In this document: positions 36,142 through 45,061 of the stretch, piece by piece
How the letters are laid out: the number at the start of each line of letters is the position of its first letter
How positions within the stretch are numbered: the stretch's first letter is position 1
Assembly (NCBI GenBank): GCA_017472285.1
Contig: JAFUQQ010000030.1
Span: 54,730-118,729, forward strand
Origin: Clostridia bacterium
GTDB taxonomy: Bacteria > Bacillota > Clostridia > Oscillospirales > CAG-272
Reading direction: 5' to 3'
Length of the DNA stretch: 64,000 nt
Notes under the pieces: model-generated
What the model was told of the DNA's origin: nothing
What the model saw: only the letters and a program-made list of their open reading frames with translations
Database searches by the model: none
Translations under genes and position numbers: made by a program

Positions 36142-36172
36142 AAAAACTTTGTTTTTTTCATTTCTTTTGATG

Positions 36173-36201
36173 TTGACTTTAGAAAACCGATTGTTTATAA
36201 T
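36173..36201 (+). promoter_or_regulatory. Promoter of the GH106-like gene
   Basis: TTGACT (36173-36178), 17-bp spacer, TATAAT (36196-36201). Confidence 0.8.
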
Positions 36202-36248
36202 GAAACTGTGAGAAATCACAAATATATGGATTGTTTAAGAGGTAACTT

Positions 36249-39200
36249 ATGCTTTATCCAAAAAAAGAAGCAAAAAAGCTTGAAATGTCGTTGTTTCAAA
36301 ATCCAACCAAGGAATACCGCGCGGCACCCTTTTGGTCATGGAACTGCGAATTGAAAAAAGAAGTTCTTGAAAAACAGATCGAAATTATGCATGAAATGGG
36401 ATTCGGCGGATATTATATGCATACCCGCGTCGGTATGGCAACGCCCTATCTTTCCGATGAATTTATGGAGCTTGTCGGTGCTTGTATCGAAAAAGGCAAG
36501 AAAGTCGGTATGAACTCCTATCTGTATGACGAAGACAGATGGCCTTCCGGTACAGCGGGCGGTTTCACCGTGAAAGCATCCGAAGAAAACCGTGAAAAAG
36601 TTCTTTATTTTACTTATAAACCGTATAATGACGGCATGCTCGTGACGGAATCTGATATTGCAAAATCCAGAGAACCCGGTGCAGATAAATATCAATTTCT
36701 CGCTTGTTTCGATGTTCTCCTGAATGAAGACAGCCGTCTTGTATCTTATCAACGCATCACGCTTGCGGATGAGGTTTCCGAAGGTCATGAAAAATGGTTC
36801 GCTTATATGGAATACGGCGGCTATTGCGATACGATGCGCAAAGATACCATCGATACCTTTATCAAACTCACATATGAGAGATATAAAGAATGGTACGGCA
36901 ATGAATTTCAAGAATATGCGCCTACGATCTTTACAGACGAGCCGCAGATGAGAGAAAAGAAACTCCTCAAATATGCTTCCGATAAAACAGGCGCAGTTGT
37001 TCCCTACACCAATGATTTTGACGAAACCTTCAAAGCAAAATACGGTGTCAGCATCGAAGATCATTTCCCTGTTCTTTTCTGGGAAAATGCAGACGGTTCT
37101 CTTTCCCCTCTCCGTTACTATTATTACGATCATTCCACGGAACGCTTTGCGAATGCTTTTGCAGACAATATCGGCAAATGGTGCGAAGCAAACGGAATTC
37201 TTTTTACAGGTCATATGATGAACGAGGGTACGCTTTACAGTCAGACTAATTCTATTGGCGAAGCGATGCGGCATTACAGGAATTTTCAGATTCCCGGCAT
37301 CGATATGCTTTGTGACCTCCGCGAGCTGAATACTGCAAAACAAGCACAGAGCGCGGCGCGCCAGTACGGCAAAGAAGGTGTAATGAGCGAACTTTACGGC
37401 GTTACAAACTGGGATTTTGACTTCCGCGGTCATAAATTGCAAGGTGACTGGCAGGCGGCAATGGGCATTACTCACCGCGTACCGCATCTTTATTGGGTTT
37501 CCATGGGTGGCGATGCTAAGCGTGACTATCCCGCTTCCATCGGACATCAATCTCCTTGGTATAAGGAATATAGCCATATCGAAGACCATTTTGCTCGTGT
37601 GAATACCGTTATGACCAGAGGTACTCCCGAAGTTGATATTGCAGTCATTCATCCGATCGAATCTTATTGGATCAATTATGGTCCTGCTGACCAGACAGGT
37701 GCAAAACGTTCCGCGATCGGAGATCGTTTTGAAGAATTGACAAAATGGCTGCTCTTTGGTCTGCATGATTTTGACTTTGTTTCTGAATCTTTGCTTCCCG
37801 AACAGTATGAAGCAAGAGAAAAAGATTTCGTGATCGGCAAAATGCGCTATAAAACAGTCATTGTGCCCTATCTCGAAACCATCCGCAGTACAACTTTGAA
37901 CGCACTCAAGAAATTCCGTGCAAACGGCGGCAAAGTCATCTTTATGGGCGATGCGCCGACATATGTCGATGCGATCCCCTCCGATGAAGCAAAAACATTT
38001 GCAAAAGAATGTGAAAATATCGCATGGTCGGATTCTGCGCTTTTGAGTTCCGTAGAAGATAATCGATTCATTGATATCCGAAAAAAAGACGGTTACGCAT
38101 CAAATAATCTGATCTATCAGCTCCGCAATGACGGTGACGTGAAGCATATCTTCATCAGCCACGTTAACAAAGAAGACTATGACGTTGCACCCATCCTGAC
38201 TTTCAGTGTCACTCTGAAAGGCGAATGGAAAGTTTCCGAATATGATACACTGAAAGGCGAAAAACGCCGTCTGTCTGTCAGATACAGAAACGGCAACACC
38301 GTATTCCCGTGGGCTTGTTCCGTTTGTGATTCCTTGCTCCTTGAATTGACAGCGGGCAGAGATACGGAAGAAGGCGGACATACTTATCTCGAACCTCATG
38401 CAATCAAAGCGGAATATCCCGCTCATAAGGCTTCCTACGAAATGGAAGAACCCAATGTTCTTCTTCTCGACCGTGCTTCTTTCTCGTTCAACGGCGAACC
38501 CTGGCATGAACCGATGGATGTACTGAAAATCGAAGAATATATCTATTTGAAAAATAACGGCAAACCTTACACCAGAAGAGGTCAGCCGCAGCCTTGGCAA
38601 GTTCCGCTTGATAAAAATCCGAAAGATATCGTTTCTCTGCGTTTTACAGTAGACTCCGATATCGAATATGAAGGCGCGCATCTCGGTCTGGAGTACCCCG
38701 AATTTTCCGAAGTCATCTTCAACGGAGAAAAAGTTCCCATGAATATCGACGGTCATTACGTTGACGATGCCATCGTAACGATTCCGCTTCCCACAATCAA
38801 GAAGGGTGAAAACGAACTTATTGTTAATCTGCGTCATAGCAATGCCGATAAAGTGGAGGCATATTATATCCTCGGCAATTTCGGCGTTGAGGTCCACGGG
38901 TATTACGCGAAGATCACAACACTTCCCGATGTTCTCTATTTTGAAAGCATCACGAATCAGAAGATGGGCTTCTATGGCGGTAACATCAAGTATACGTTCA
39001 AGATGAATGGCGGCGGCAAGAAAACGATGGAAATTTCCAAATACCGCGGCGCAGTCATCAAGGTATTCGTTGACGGCGAAGAAAAAGGTTATATCGATTT
39101 CCCGCCTCACAGACTTTATCTCGGTGAACTTTCCGAAGGTGAACATACCGTTGATCTGATCTTCTACGGCAACCGTATGAATACATTCGGTCAGCTTCAT

Positions 39201-39335
39201 AAAACCGATGAACATCTCTCATGGACAGGTCCTGATTCATGGAGAACAAAAGGCAGATTTTGGACGGACGAATATATGCTTACAAGAACAGGTATTCTCA
39301 CTGCGCCGAGAATTCTGACTTTTGAGGAAGAATAA
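36249..39335 (+). CDS. GH106-like glycoside hydrolase (alpha-L-rhamnosidase-related)
   Basis: This 1028-residue protein starts PFWSWNCELKKEVLEKQIEIMHEMGFGGYYMHTRVGMATPYL, typical of the large GH106-related group. A (beta/alpha)8 core with YLYDEDRWPSGTAGG and TIFTDEPQ follows, then a flavodoxin-like insert (VIVPYLETIRSTTLNALKKFRANGGKVIF) and C-terminal beta-sandwiches including a galactose-binding-like region. No signal peptide is present, so it acts inside the cell on transported oligosaccharides. Rhamnose removal is the best guess by family, not proof. It is monocistronic with clear promoter and terminator. Confidence 0.82.
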   Translation: MLYPKKEAKKLEMSLFQNPTKEYRAAPFWSWNCELKKEVLEKQIEIMHEMGFGGYYMHTRVGMATPYLSDEFMELVGACIEKGKKVGMNSYLYDEDRWPSGTAGGFTVKASEENREKVLYFTYKPYNDGMLVTESDIAKSREPGADKYQFLACFDVLLNEDSRLVSYQRITLADEVSEGHEKWFAYMEYGGYCDTMRKDTIDTFIKLTYERYKEWYGNEFQEYAPTIFTDEPQMREKKLLKYASDKTGAVVPYTNDFDETFKAKYGVSIEDHFPVLFWENADGSLSPLRYYYYDHSTERFANAFADNIGKWCEANGILFTGHMMNEGTLYSQTNSIGEAMRHYRNFQIPGIDMLCDLRELNTAKQAQSAARQYGKEGVMSELYGVTNWDFDFRGHKLQGDWQAAMGITHRVPHLYWVSMGGDAKRDYPASIGHQSPWYKEYSHIEDHFARVNTVMTRGTPEVDIAVIHPIESYWINYGPADQTGAKRSAIGDRFEELTKWLLFGLHDFDFVSESLLPEQYEAREKDFVIGKMRYKTVIVPYLETIRSTTLNALKKFRANGGKVIFMGDAPTYVDAIPSDEAKTFAKECENIAWSDSALLSSVEDNRFIDIRKKDGYASNNLIYQLRNDGDVKHIFISHVNKEDYDVAPILTFSVTLKGEWKVSEYDTLKGEKRRLSVRYRNGNTVFPWACSVCDSLLLELTAGRDTEEGGHTYLEPHAIKAEYPAHKASYEMEEPNVLLLDRASFSFNGEPWHEPMDVLKIEEYIYLKNNGKPYTRRGQPQPWQVPLDKNPKDIVSLRFTVDSDIEYEGAHLGLEYPEFSEVIFNGEKVPMNIDGHYVDDAIVTIPLPTIKKGENELIVNLRHSNADKVEAYYILGNFGVEVHGYYAKITTLPDVLYFESITNQKMGFYGGNIKYTFKMNGGGKKTMEISKYRGAVIKVFVDGEEKGYIDFPPHRLYLGELSEGEHTVDLIFYGNRMNTFGQLHKTDEHLSWTGPDSWRTKGRFWTDEYMLTRTGILTAPRILTFEEE

Positions 39336-39363
39336 CGATAAAATAGCACGTTATCAAACGAAA

Positions 39364-39392
39364 AACCCCGACAGTTTTAGTCTGTCGGGGTT
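39364..39392. terminator. Convergent terminator
   Basis: AACCCCGACAG (39364-39374) pairs with CTGTCGGGGTT (39382-39392) between the glycosidase and the convergent GNAT gene. Confidence 0.85.
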
Positions 39393-39889
39393 GATTTGTT
39401 ATCCAAAGTCAGTTCCATTTTATGACGAATGACGGTTTTGCCATTAGACATTTTTGCTTTGAATTTTTCTGCAATTTTAAATCCACATTTATTATAACAA
39501 ACCACTGCTCTATGGTTATCTTGATCGGTATAAAGTATGATTTTTGAATAATTCCGTTTTCTTAACATTTCAATGACTTGAGTAATGACATAATTACCAA
39601 TCCCTTGGTTCTGAAATTCAGGTAATATTGCAACCATTTTTATATAAACAATATTATCAATAGCAGACAAACCATTGATCGCAATCCAACCTATCGGATT
39701 TTCACCATCGCTGATTATATAATCTTCCTCGTCATCATCGCTATCCCAGGCTTTGACTGCAGACTTCCAATTCTCCAATTGCGTTGGAATTTCGTTCAAT
39801 GCATCAAGAATAACGTCTGTATTCATAATAGAAAACAAAAAATCGGAATCCTCCTCAGAAACAATACGAAGTTTTATCTTATCCATCAA
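39377..39889 (-). CDS. GNAT-family acetyltransferase
   Basis: This 170-residue protein starts MDKIKLRIVSEEDSDFLFSI and has the CoA motif VAILPEFQNQGIGNYVITQVIEML (Q-N-Q-G-I-G) and CYNKCGFKIAEKFKAK. Its start overlaps the end of the upstream XRE regulator by about ten bases, so the two are co-translated; the regulator could sense the substrate. The 3' end runs into the shared terminator. Acceptor unknown. Confidence 0.85.
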   Translation of the reverse strand: MMDKIKLRIVSEEDSDFLFSIMNTDVILDALNEIPTQLENWKSAVKAWDSDDDEEDYIISDGENPIGWIAINGLSAIDNIVYIKMVAILPEFQNQGIGNYVITQVIEMLRKRNYSKIILYTDQDNHRAVVCYNKCGFKIAEKFKAKMSNGKTVIRHKMELTLDNKSTPTD

Positions 39890-40667
39890 TTAGTCCTCCC
39901 ATTTTGATTCTTTTTTCAAAAAAATGAATATAAGCATCATAAGAAGAATTTCCCATTACCGAGATCAATTTCAATGCCTGTTCCCGTTCCGCAAGGGCTT
40001 TGTCATTTTTTCCTTCCGCATCATAATATTCCGCAAGTTTTTCCATCATCTGAATCAGATTTTCAAAAGATATCCATTTTTGTTTTTCTGCCGCTTCATA
40101 TTTTTCTTTTCCTTCCAGCAGATATGCTATTTCAGTCAGTTTCGTAAAATAAATTTCGGGAATCTGTTCAATTGCCGCCGCAGCGCTTTTCAGATCGCCT
40201 TTCGCTTTATAGGCATAGGCAAGAAAACGCAGAGCATCGTATTTTACGTCTGCATGGTTTGTTTTTTCAATCAGAGCACTTGCAACAGCAATCGTTTCAT
40301 CGGGATTCTTGCTGTAATTCAAGACGTAAAGAAGATTATTTAATAAAATATCGTTATCCGGATATTTATGAAGTCCGTCTTCGAGAATCGCTCTGCTTTT
40401 TTCAGGATCGGATTCTCTGAATTGATATGCTTCTGTGGTAATCCTATTAACATCAAGCTCCATTTCTTTCAGACTGTAATCGAAAAGTTCATCCATCGAA
40501 ATTCCGAAGTAACTCGCTAAAACGGGTGCAAGCGTAATATCAGGCAAAGCAATATTATTTTCCCATTTGCTGACTGCTTGAAACGAAATACCGATGCTAC
40601 TTGCAAGTTCTTCCTGCGTAATGCCGCGCGCTTTGCGCAATTCTCTGATTTTGTTTCCTATATTCAT
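39879..40667 (-). CDS. XRE-family regulator with TPR-like C-terminus
   Basis: This 262-residue protein starts at ATG 40667 (MNIGNKIRELRKARGITQEELASSIGISFQAVSKWENN), with CGGAGG upstream. The HTH is about residues 4-58. The rest is all-helical and made of TPR-like repeats (YKAKGDLKSAAAAIEQIPEI; KYEAAEKQKWISFENLIQMMEKLAEYYDAEGKNDKALAEREQAL). Such XRE-TPR proteins often bind a peptide or protein partner. It probably controls the coupled acetyltransferase and itself. Confidence 0.85.
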   Translation of the reverse strand: MNIGNKIRELRKARGITQEELASSIGISFQAVSKWENNIALPDITLAPVLASYFGISMDELFDYSLKEMELDVNRITTEAYQFRESDPEKSRAILEDGLHKYPDNDILLNNLLYVLNYSKNPDETIAVASALIEKTNHADVKYDALRFLAYAYKAKGDLKSAAAAIEQIPEIYFTKLTEIAYLLEGKEKYEAAEKQKWISFENLIQMMEKLAEYYDAEGKNDKALAEREQALKLISVMGNSSYDAYIHFFEKRIKMGGLIDG

Positions 40668-40835
40668 TGTTATACCTCCGAAAATAAATCTCAACGACGG
40701 CGCCTATCTTATGTCTTTATTATATCAAAACCCCGCTTCATTTGCAATAACCGCGCAAACGAACATTTTCAACTGTCGGTTGAAAATAAAAAAATCTCCG
40801 AAATATCCCGTTTTTGTCGTTTTTCTCCGATAAGA

Positions 40836-40865
40836 TTGACAAAATGCAATGGGATATGATAAAAT
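40836..40865 (+). promoter_or_regulatory. Promoter of the 5'-nucleotidase gene
   Basis: TTGACA (40836-40841), 18-bp spacer, TAAAAT (40860-40865). Confidence 0.6.
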
Positions 40866-40897
40866 ATGATTCATCATATACTTTTTGGAGGATTGCT

Positions 40898-42802
40898 ATG
40901 AAAAAATTTTTCGCGCTTTTGCTCTGTCTTATCTTGATGCTCGGACTTTGTATGCCAATCTCCGCTGCATCAGAAGACGTAGTAACAGTTCTTTTCACAC
41001 ACGACTTACACTCGCATTTTCTTCCCGTCGGCACAGATAGCGGCGGCGAATCGGGTGGTTACGCAAGACTGTATACGCTGATGGAAGAAGAACGCAACAA
41101 AGCAGAAGGTGCTGTTATCACGCTTGATGGCGGTGACTTCTCGATGGGTTCTCTTTTTCAGACCATTTATGCGACCGATGCCGCAGAACTTCGTATTCTT
41201 GCTAAACTCGGTGTGGATGCAACCACTTTCGGCAATCATGAATTTGATTTCCGTCAGATTGGTCTTGTCAATATGCTCAACAGCGCCGTTGCAAGCGGTG
41301 ACGAACTTCCTCCGCTCGTCTGTGGCAACTTTTATCCCCCGACCGATGGCACAGCACAGGATGCTTGGGATGCTTATAATAATTACGGTGTCAAAGATTA
41401 CGTTATGATCGAAAAAGAAGGTGTTCGTTTCGCAGTCTTCGGTCTGATGGGTGTGGATGCACACAGCAACGCACCGATGTCGGGTATGGATTTCAAAGAT
41501 CCGATCGAAACGGCGGAACGCATCGTCAAGGAAATCAAAGAAAAAGAAGATTATGATTATATCATTTGTCTTTCTCATTCGGGCACGGAGACCGATGAAG
41601 AAAAATCCGAAGATTTTCAACTCGCAAGTGCAGTTGACGGCATTGACGTGATCGTCAGCGGTCATACACATACAACACTCCGCGAACCGATTCACGTCAA
41701 CAATACATGGATCGTTTCCTGCGGTTCTTATGCGAAAAATCTTGGTGTTCTGAAGATCAAAGGCGAACACGGCAATACCGAACTCGTTTCCTATGAACTG
41801 AAAAAAGTCAGCGAAAAGGTCAAAGATAACGAAGAAATCGCTGCAATCGTTGAAGATTATAAAACGCTCGTTACAGAAAATTATCTTGCCGAATACGGTT
41901 TGACGTTTGACGACGTTCTTGCCGTTTCTTCTTTCAATTTTGATAGCGTCGGCGGCGCGCAGGAAGATAAAGCCATTGGTAACTTCATTGCCGATGCTTA
42001 CCGTTATGCAGTTGAATCCATTGAAGGCGATAACGCAGAAGACAGAATCACCTTTACCGTTATTGCTTCGGGTGTTGTACGCGGTTCTTTCACAGAAGGT
42101 GAGATCACGACAAGCGAAGTTTTTGATATTGACTCTCTCGGTGTCGGCGCGGACGGAAAATCGGGTTATCCGCTCGTTTCCGTATATCTTACGGGCAAAG
42201 ACCTCAAAACTGCTCTTGAGGTCGATGCTTCTGTTGTTCCCCTGATGTCTGCGGCACAGCTTTACGGCAGCGGGGTTTATTGGAAATACAATACAAGCCG
42301 TATGATCTTCAATAAAGTCGTTGAAACAGGTGTCATTATGGATGACGGCTCTATCGTTCCGATTGAAGACGATCAGCTTTACCGCGTTGTTACGGGTCTT
42401 TACTGCTGTCAGATGCTTTCCGCCGTTGAAGATAAATCCTTCGGACTTCTCAGCATCACCCCCCGTCATAAAGACGGTACACCCGTTACGGATTATGACT
42501 CGCTGATTATTCACGATCAAAACGACAATGAGATCAAGGAATGGTATGCGCTTGCGATGTATTTGCAAAGCTTTGAAAAGAATGAAGACGGCATTTCCGT
42601 TGTTCCCGAATTCTATTCTCAGCCTGAAGCGCGCAAAGTCGTTTACGCAAGCACCAATCTTTATGAGCTTCTCCGTAATGCCAATATGTTTACATGGATT
42701 CTGATCATCGTCGTTCTTGTTGTCGTAGCGATCGTTGCGCTGATTGTTATCCTTGTTACAAAAAAGATTCTTCGCAAAAAGAGAAAAAATACAGCAAATT
42801 AA
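40898..42802 (+). CDS. Membrane-anchored 5'-nucleotidase/cyclic phosphodiesterase-like protein
   Basis: This 634-residue protein starts at ATG 40898 with TGGAGG upstream. A signal peptide (KKFFALLLCLILMLGLCMPISAAS) leads to a metallophosphatase domain: VTVLFTHDLHSH, VITLDGGDFSMGSLFQT, TTFGNHEFDF, DYIICLSHSGT and VIVSGHTHTTL. A C-terminal 5'-nucleotidase domain (about residues 330-560) follows. Near the end is one membrane segment (WILIIVVLVVVAIVALIVIL) with a basic tail, so it is anchored at the cell surface. It probably hydrolyses nucleotides for scavenging. The asparagine after HD in the first motif is not altered in a way that would obviously abolish activity. Confidence 0.9.
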   Translation: MKKFFALLLCLILMLGLCMPISAASEDVVTVLFTHDLHSHFLPVGTDSGGESGGYARLYTLMEEERNKAEGAVITLDGGDFSMGSLFQTIYATDAAELRILAKLGVDATTFGNHEFDFRQIGLVNMLNSAVASGDELPPLVCGNFYPPTDGTAQDAWDAYNNYGVKDYVMIEKEGVRFAVFGLMGVDAHSNAPMSGMDFKDPIETAERIVKEIKEKEDYDYIICLSHSGTETDEEKSEDFQLASAVDGIDVIVSGHTHTTLREPIHVNNTWIVSCGSYAKNLGVLKIKGEHGNTELVSYELKKVSEKVKDNEEIAAIVEDYKTLVTENYLAEYGLTFDDVLAVSSFNFDSVGGAQEDKAIGNFIADAYRYAVESIEGDNAEDRITFTVIASGVVRGSFTEGEITTSEVFDIDSLGVGADGKSGYPLVSVYLTGKDLKTALEVDASVVPLMSAAQLYGSGVYWKYNTSRMIFNKVVETGVIMDDGSIVPIEDDQLYRVVTGLYCCQMLSAVEDKSFGLLSITPRHKDGTPVTDYDSLIIHDQNDNEIKEWYALAMYLQSFEKNEDGISVVPEFYSQPEARKVVYASTNLYELLRNANMFTWILIIVVLVVVAIVALIVILVTKKILRKKRKNTAN

Positions 42803-42807
42803 TACAC

Positions 42808-42840
42808 AAAAATGCGTAACCGCTCGGGTTACGCATTTTC
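42808..42840. terminator. Convergent terminator
   Basis: AAAATGCGTAACC pairs with GGGTTACGCATTTT around a tight loop between the 5'-nucleotidase and PAP2 genes. Confidence 0.9.
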
Positions 42841-42841
42841 T

Positions 42842-43594
42842 TTATATTTTGTTTTTTACCATATCCTGTTGAGCGGTTTGTGTCGACTCCTTTTTCTTAC
42901 GCAGAAATATCAAGGGATAAAAAATCGCACAAAGTATCAATCCGCCGACAATATCCAGAACAGAATGTTGTCTTAAAAAGACCGTTGAAACGGATATGAT
43001 GGCAGCGGTCACAAAAAAGATGATACGCCAATACCACTTTCCAAATAATTCACTATGCCACGCGGCAAAACAAACCGCAAATGAACCGATCACGTGCATA
43101 GAAGGAAATACGTTCGTATTGGTGTCATAAGAATAGAGCCAGAAAGCAATATCAATCAAAAAATTATCTCTGCCAAGCATTTCGGGCGAGAGCGGACGAA
43201 AATCCTGCATATTGGGAAATACGATATAAATAATGCCCGTAATTCCATACGTAAAAATGAAAAACCACATAAATTTACGAAAAACAGGGATTTCAAAAAG
43301 AAAAGTATAAACGAGCATCAGAAAAATAAAAGCAAACCAGAAATAGTACGGAATGACAAAGAGTTCATTGAACTGAATTTGATCATCCAAGGGACAATAG
43401 ATCGGATAATATGTAATTTCCGTACCAAAAAGCTTGCATAACCAAGGAAGTCCTCTTTCTAAAAATGTAAAAGCCATACCGAAAATCGGCCAGAAAATAA
43501 GCAGTTTAATATGTGAGTATTTCGGCGTATTCAATCGATTCAGCCGAAAATCTTTATAATACATCAGTTTTTTAAGCAACATTTTTTTAAGCAA
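42842..43594 (-). CDS. PAP2-superfamily membrane phosphatase
   Basis: This 250-residue polytopic protein has about six membrane segments. The PAP2 phosphatase motifs are NVFPSMHVIGSFAVCF (PSxH) and STVFLRQHSVLDIVGGL (the SRxxxxxHxxxD equivalent, with serine replaced in this reading by T-V-F-L-R). It may dephosphorylate lipid phosphates such as phosphatidic acid or undecaprenyl-PP, or act as an inositol-phosphotransferase-like enzyme. The neighbouring glycolipid synthase fits a role in lipid metabolism. Confidence 0.85.
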   Translation of the reverse strand: MLKKMLLKKLMYYKDFRLNRLNTPKYSHIKLLIFWPIFGMAFTFLERGLPWLCKLFGTEITYYPIYCPLDDQIQFNELFVIPYYFWFAFIFLMLVYTFLFEIPVFRKFMWFFIFTYGITGIIYIVFPNMQDFRPLSPEMLGRDNFLIDIAFWLYSYDTNTNVFPSMHVIGSFAVCFAAWHSELFGKWYWRIIFFVTAAIISVSTVFLRQHSVLDIVGGLILCAIFYPLIFLRKKKESTQTAQQDMVKNKI

Positions 43595-43609
43595 CGAGAA
43601 CCTTTCCTA

Positions 43610-43722
43610 TTTTTTATTTACTAAGAAATTGCGGGGAATCGACCTCGCCGTTTTGCATTGGTTAGACACAAGCAAAGTTTGGATAGGCGAGCAACTTCCA
43701 GCGGGCGTTGCCCGCTTTTTTA
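43610..43722 (+). repeat. Dispersed 113-bp repeat, copy A
   Basis: The element starts TTTTTTATTTACTAAGAAATTGC and ends in a terminator-like hairpin GCGGGC-GCCCGC plus T-run (43701-43722). Between them CTCGCC (43644-43649) pairs with GGCGAG (43686-43691) and TTTGC (43652-43656) with GCAAA (43672-43676). It aligns without gaps to copy C at 59424-59536. It fills the gap between the PAP2 and glycosyltransferase genes. Confidence 0.75.
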
Positions 43723-43728
43723 TCACGA

Positions 43729-44850
43729 TCAAGCATTATCATATACCGCATCAATCACATAATCCCCGATCTCACCTGCCGCATAAGTTGAAAACTCCTC
43801 TTTGAGCAGATCGGAAGTCGTCTTTGCCCGTATTTCGTCCCAAAGAAACGCAACAGCTTCGTCCGAAAGACCTTTCAGATTTTTTGCGCTGACAGCAAAA
43901 CCGTTCCGCAAGAAGAAATCGAGATTTCTGGTTTCACAACCGGCAACGACATTCATCAATACCATCGGAAGTGCTTTCGTAGCAGCCTCTGTGGAACTGA
44001 GTCCGCCCGGCTTTGTCATAACAACGTAAGCAGCATCCATATAAAGATTCATTTTATTGGTATAACCTACAACACGCATCTTATCTTCGGTTGCAATCTT
44101 TTCAAATTTTTTGACCAGTTTCTGATTACTTCCACAGATCACCGCAAGAAAGGAATCTTCGGGAAGTGATTTCAAAAGCATCTTGCCAAGTTTGAAAATC
44201 GGACCGCATCCCATACTGCCGCACATCAAAAGAACGATCTTTTTATCTTTCGGCAGATCGAGCATTTCTTTTGCCTTTTCCTGTGCAAGCGAACGGTAAA
44301 ATGCGCGTTTAATCGGAATTCCCGTCGGAACGAGTTTTTCTTCGGGAATACCAAAATTCGTATAATCGGGAATCAGGTGCGGATGCGCAATAAAGAATGC
44401 ATCGGCAATGACTTCATCTACACCGGGATAACAAGTATAATCCGTTGCAACGAAATATGATTTTACATGGAAATCTTCATCGTTTTTCAGTTCTGTCATC
44501 ATCATGGAAGCAAAAACGTGCGTACAAATTACAGCATCCACTTCATTTTCGATCAAATAATCATGAAGTGAATCCGTACCGCTTTTCATAATCATATAAA
44601 GCATGGATTCATTTCCGGGCTTTGACGGATGTTTTTCCGCATAATGATAACCTGCGCCAAACAATGTCGGTGCTTTTTTATAAAGTAAAACGTGACCCTT
44701 GCTGATCACTTCCGATTTCAAGCGGGAATCAAACGCAAGCGCGTCCTTGATCTCACAGTCAATGGCTTTGGAATCCAGATATTCCTTGATAGCGGCTGCC
44801 GCGGAATTATGTCCGCCGCCCGTGTTACATGACAATATAACGATTTTCAT
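43729..44850 (-). CDS. GT28-type processive diacylglycerol glycosyltransferase (MGDG synthase/UgtP-like)
   Basis: This 373-residue protein starts MKIVILSCNTGGGHNSAAAAIKEYL, matching the MGDG_synth N-terminal motif (GGGH), continues with TDYTCYP, IPIKRAF, LLMCGSMGCGPI and the UDP-sugar motif VMTKPGGLSSTEAATKALPMV. These enzymes transfer glucose or galactose to diacylglycerol, giving membrane glycolipids and lipoteichoic-acid anchors. There is no membrane segment, as expected of a peripheral enzyme. Confidence 0.9.
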   Translation of the reverse strand: MKIVILSCNTGGGHNSAAAAIKEYLDSKAIDCEIKDALAFDSRLKSEVISKGHVLLYKKAPTLFGAGYHYAEKHPSKPGNESMLYMIMKSGTDSLHDYLIENEVDAVICTHVFASMMMTELKNDEDFHVKSYFVATDYTCYPGVDEVIADAFFIAHPHLIPDYTNFGIPEEKLVPTGIPIKRAFYRSLAQEKAKEMLDLPKDKKIVLLMCGSMGCGPIFKLGKMLLKSLPEDSFLAVICGSNQKLVKKFEKIATEDKMRVVGYTNKMNLYMDAAYVVMTKPGGLSSTEAATKALPMVLMNVVAGCETRNLDFFLRNGFAVSAKNLKGLSDEAVAFLWDEIRAKTTSDLLKEEFSTYAAGEIGDYVIDAVYDNA

Positions 44851-44993
44851 GCTCTTTAGCTCCTCTCTTTTTTATAAAAACCATTTTTTGTAATTATATC
44901 ACATTTCAAATGTAAAATCAATAGAATTTCACTTTAAGATTTCTTTAACAAATCAATTCGATTGAAAATAGAATCCATTCAAGAATCCCGTTA

Positions 44994-45022
44994 TTGTAGA
45001 ATCCATGGCAATCTGTTATAAT
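44994..45022 (+). promoter_or_regulatory. Promoter of the XRE-methyltransferase gene
   Basis: TTGTAG (44994-44999), 17-bp spacer, TATAAT (45017-45022). Confidence 0.65.
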
Positions 45023-45061
45023 AGATGCGTAGCTACGAAAAAATCCAAATCGGAGGTTTTT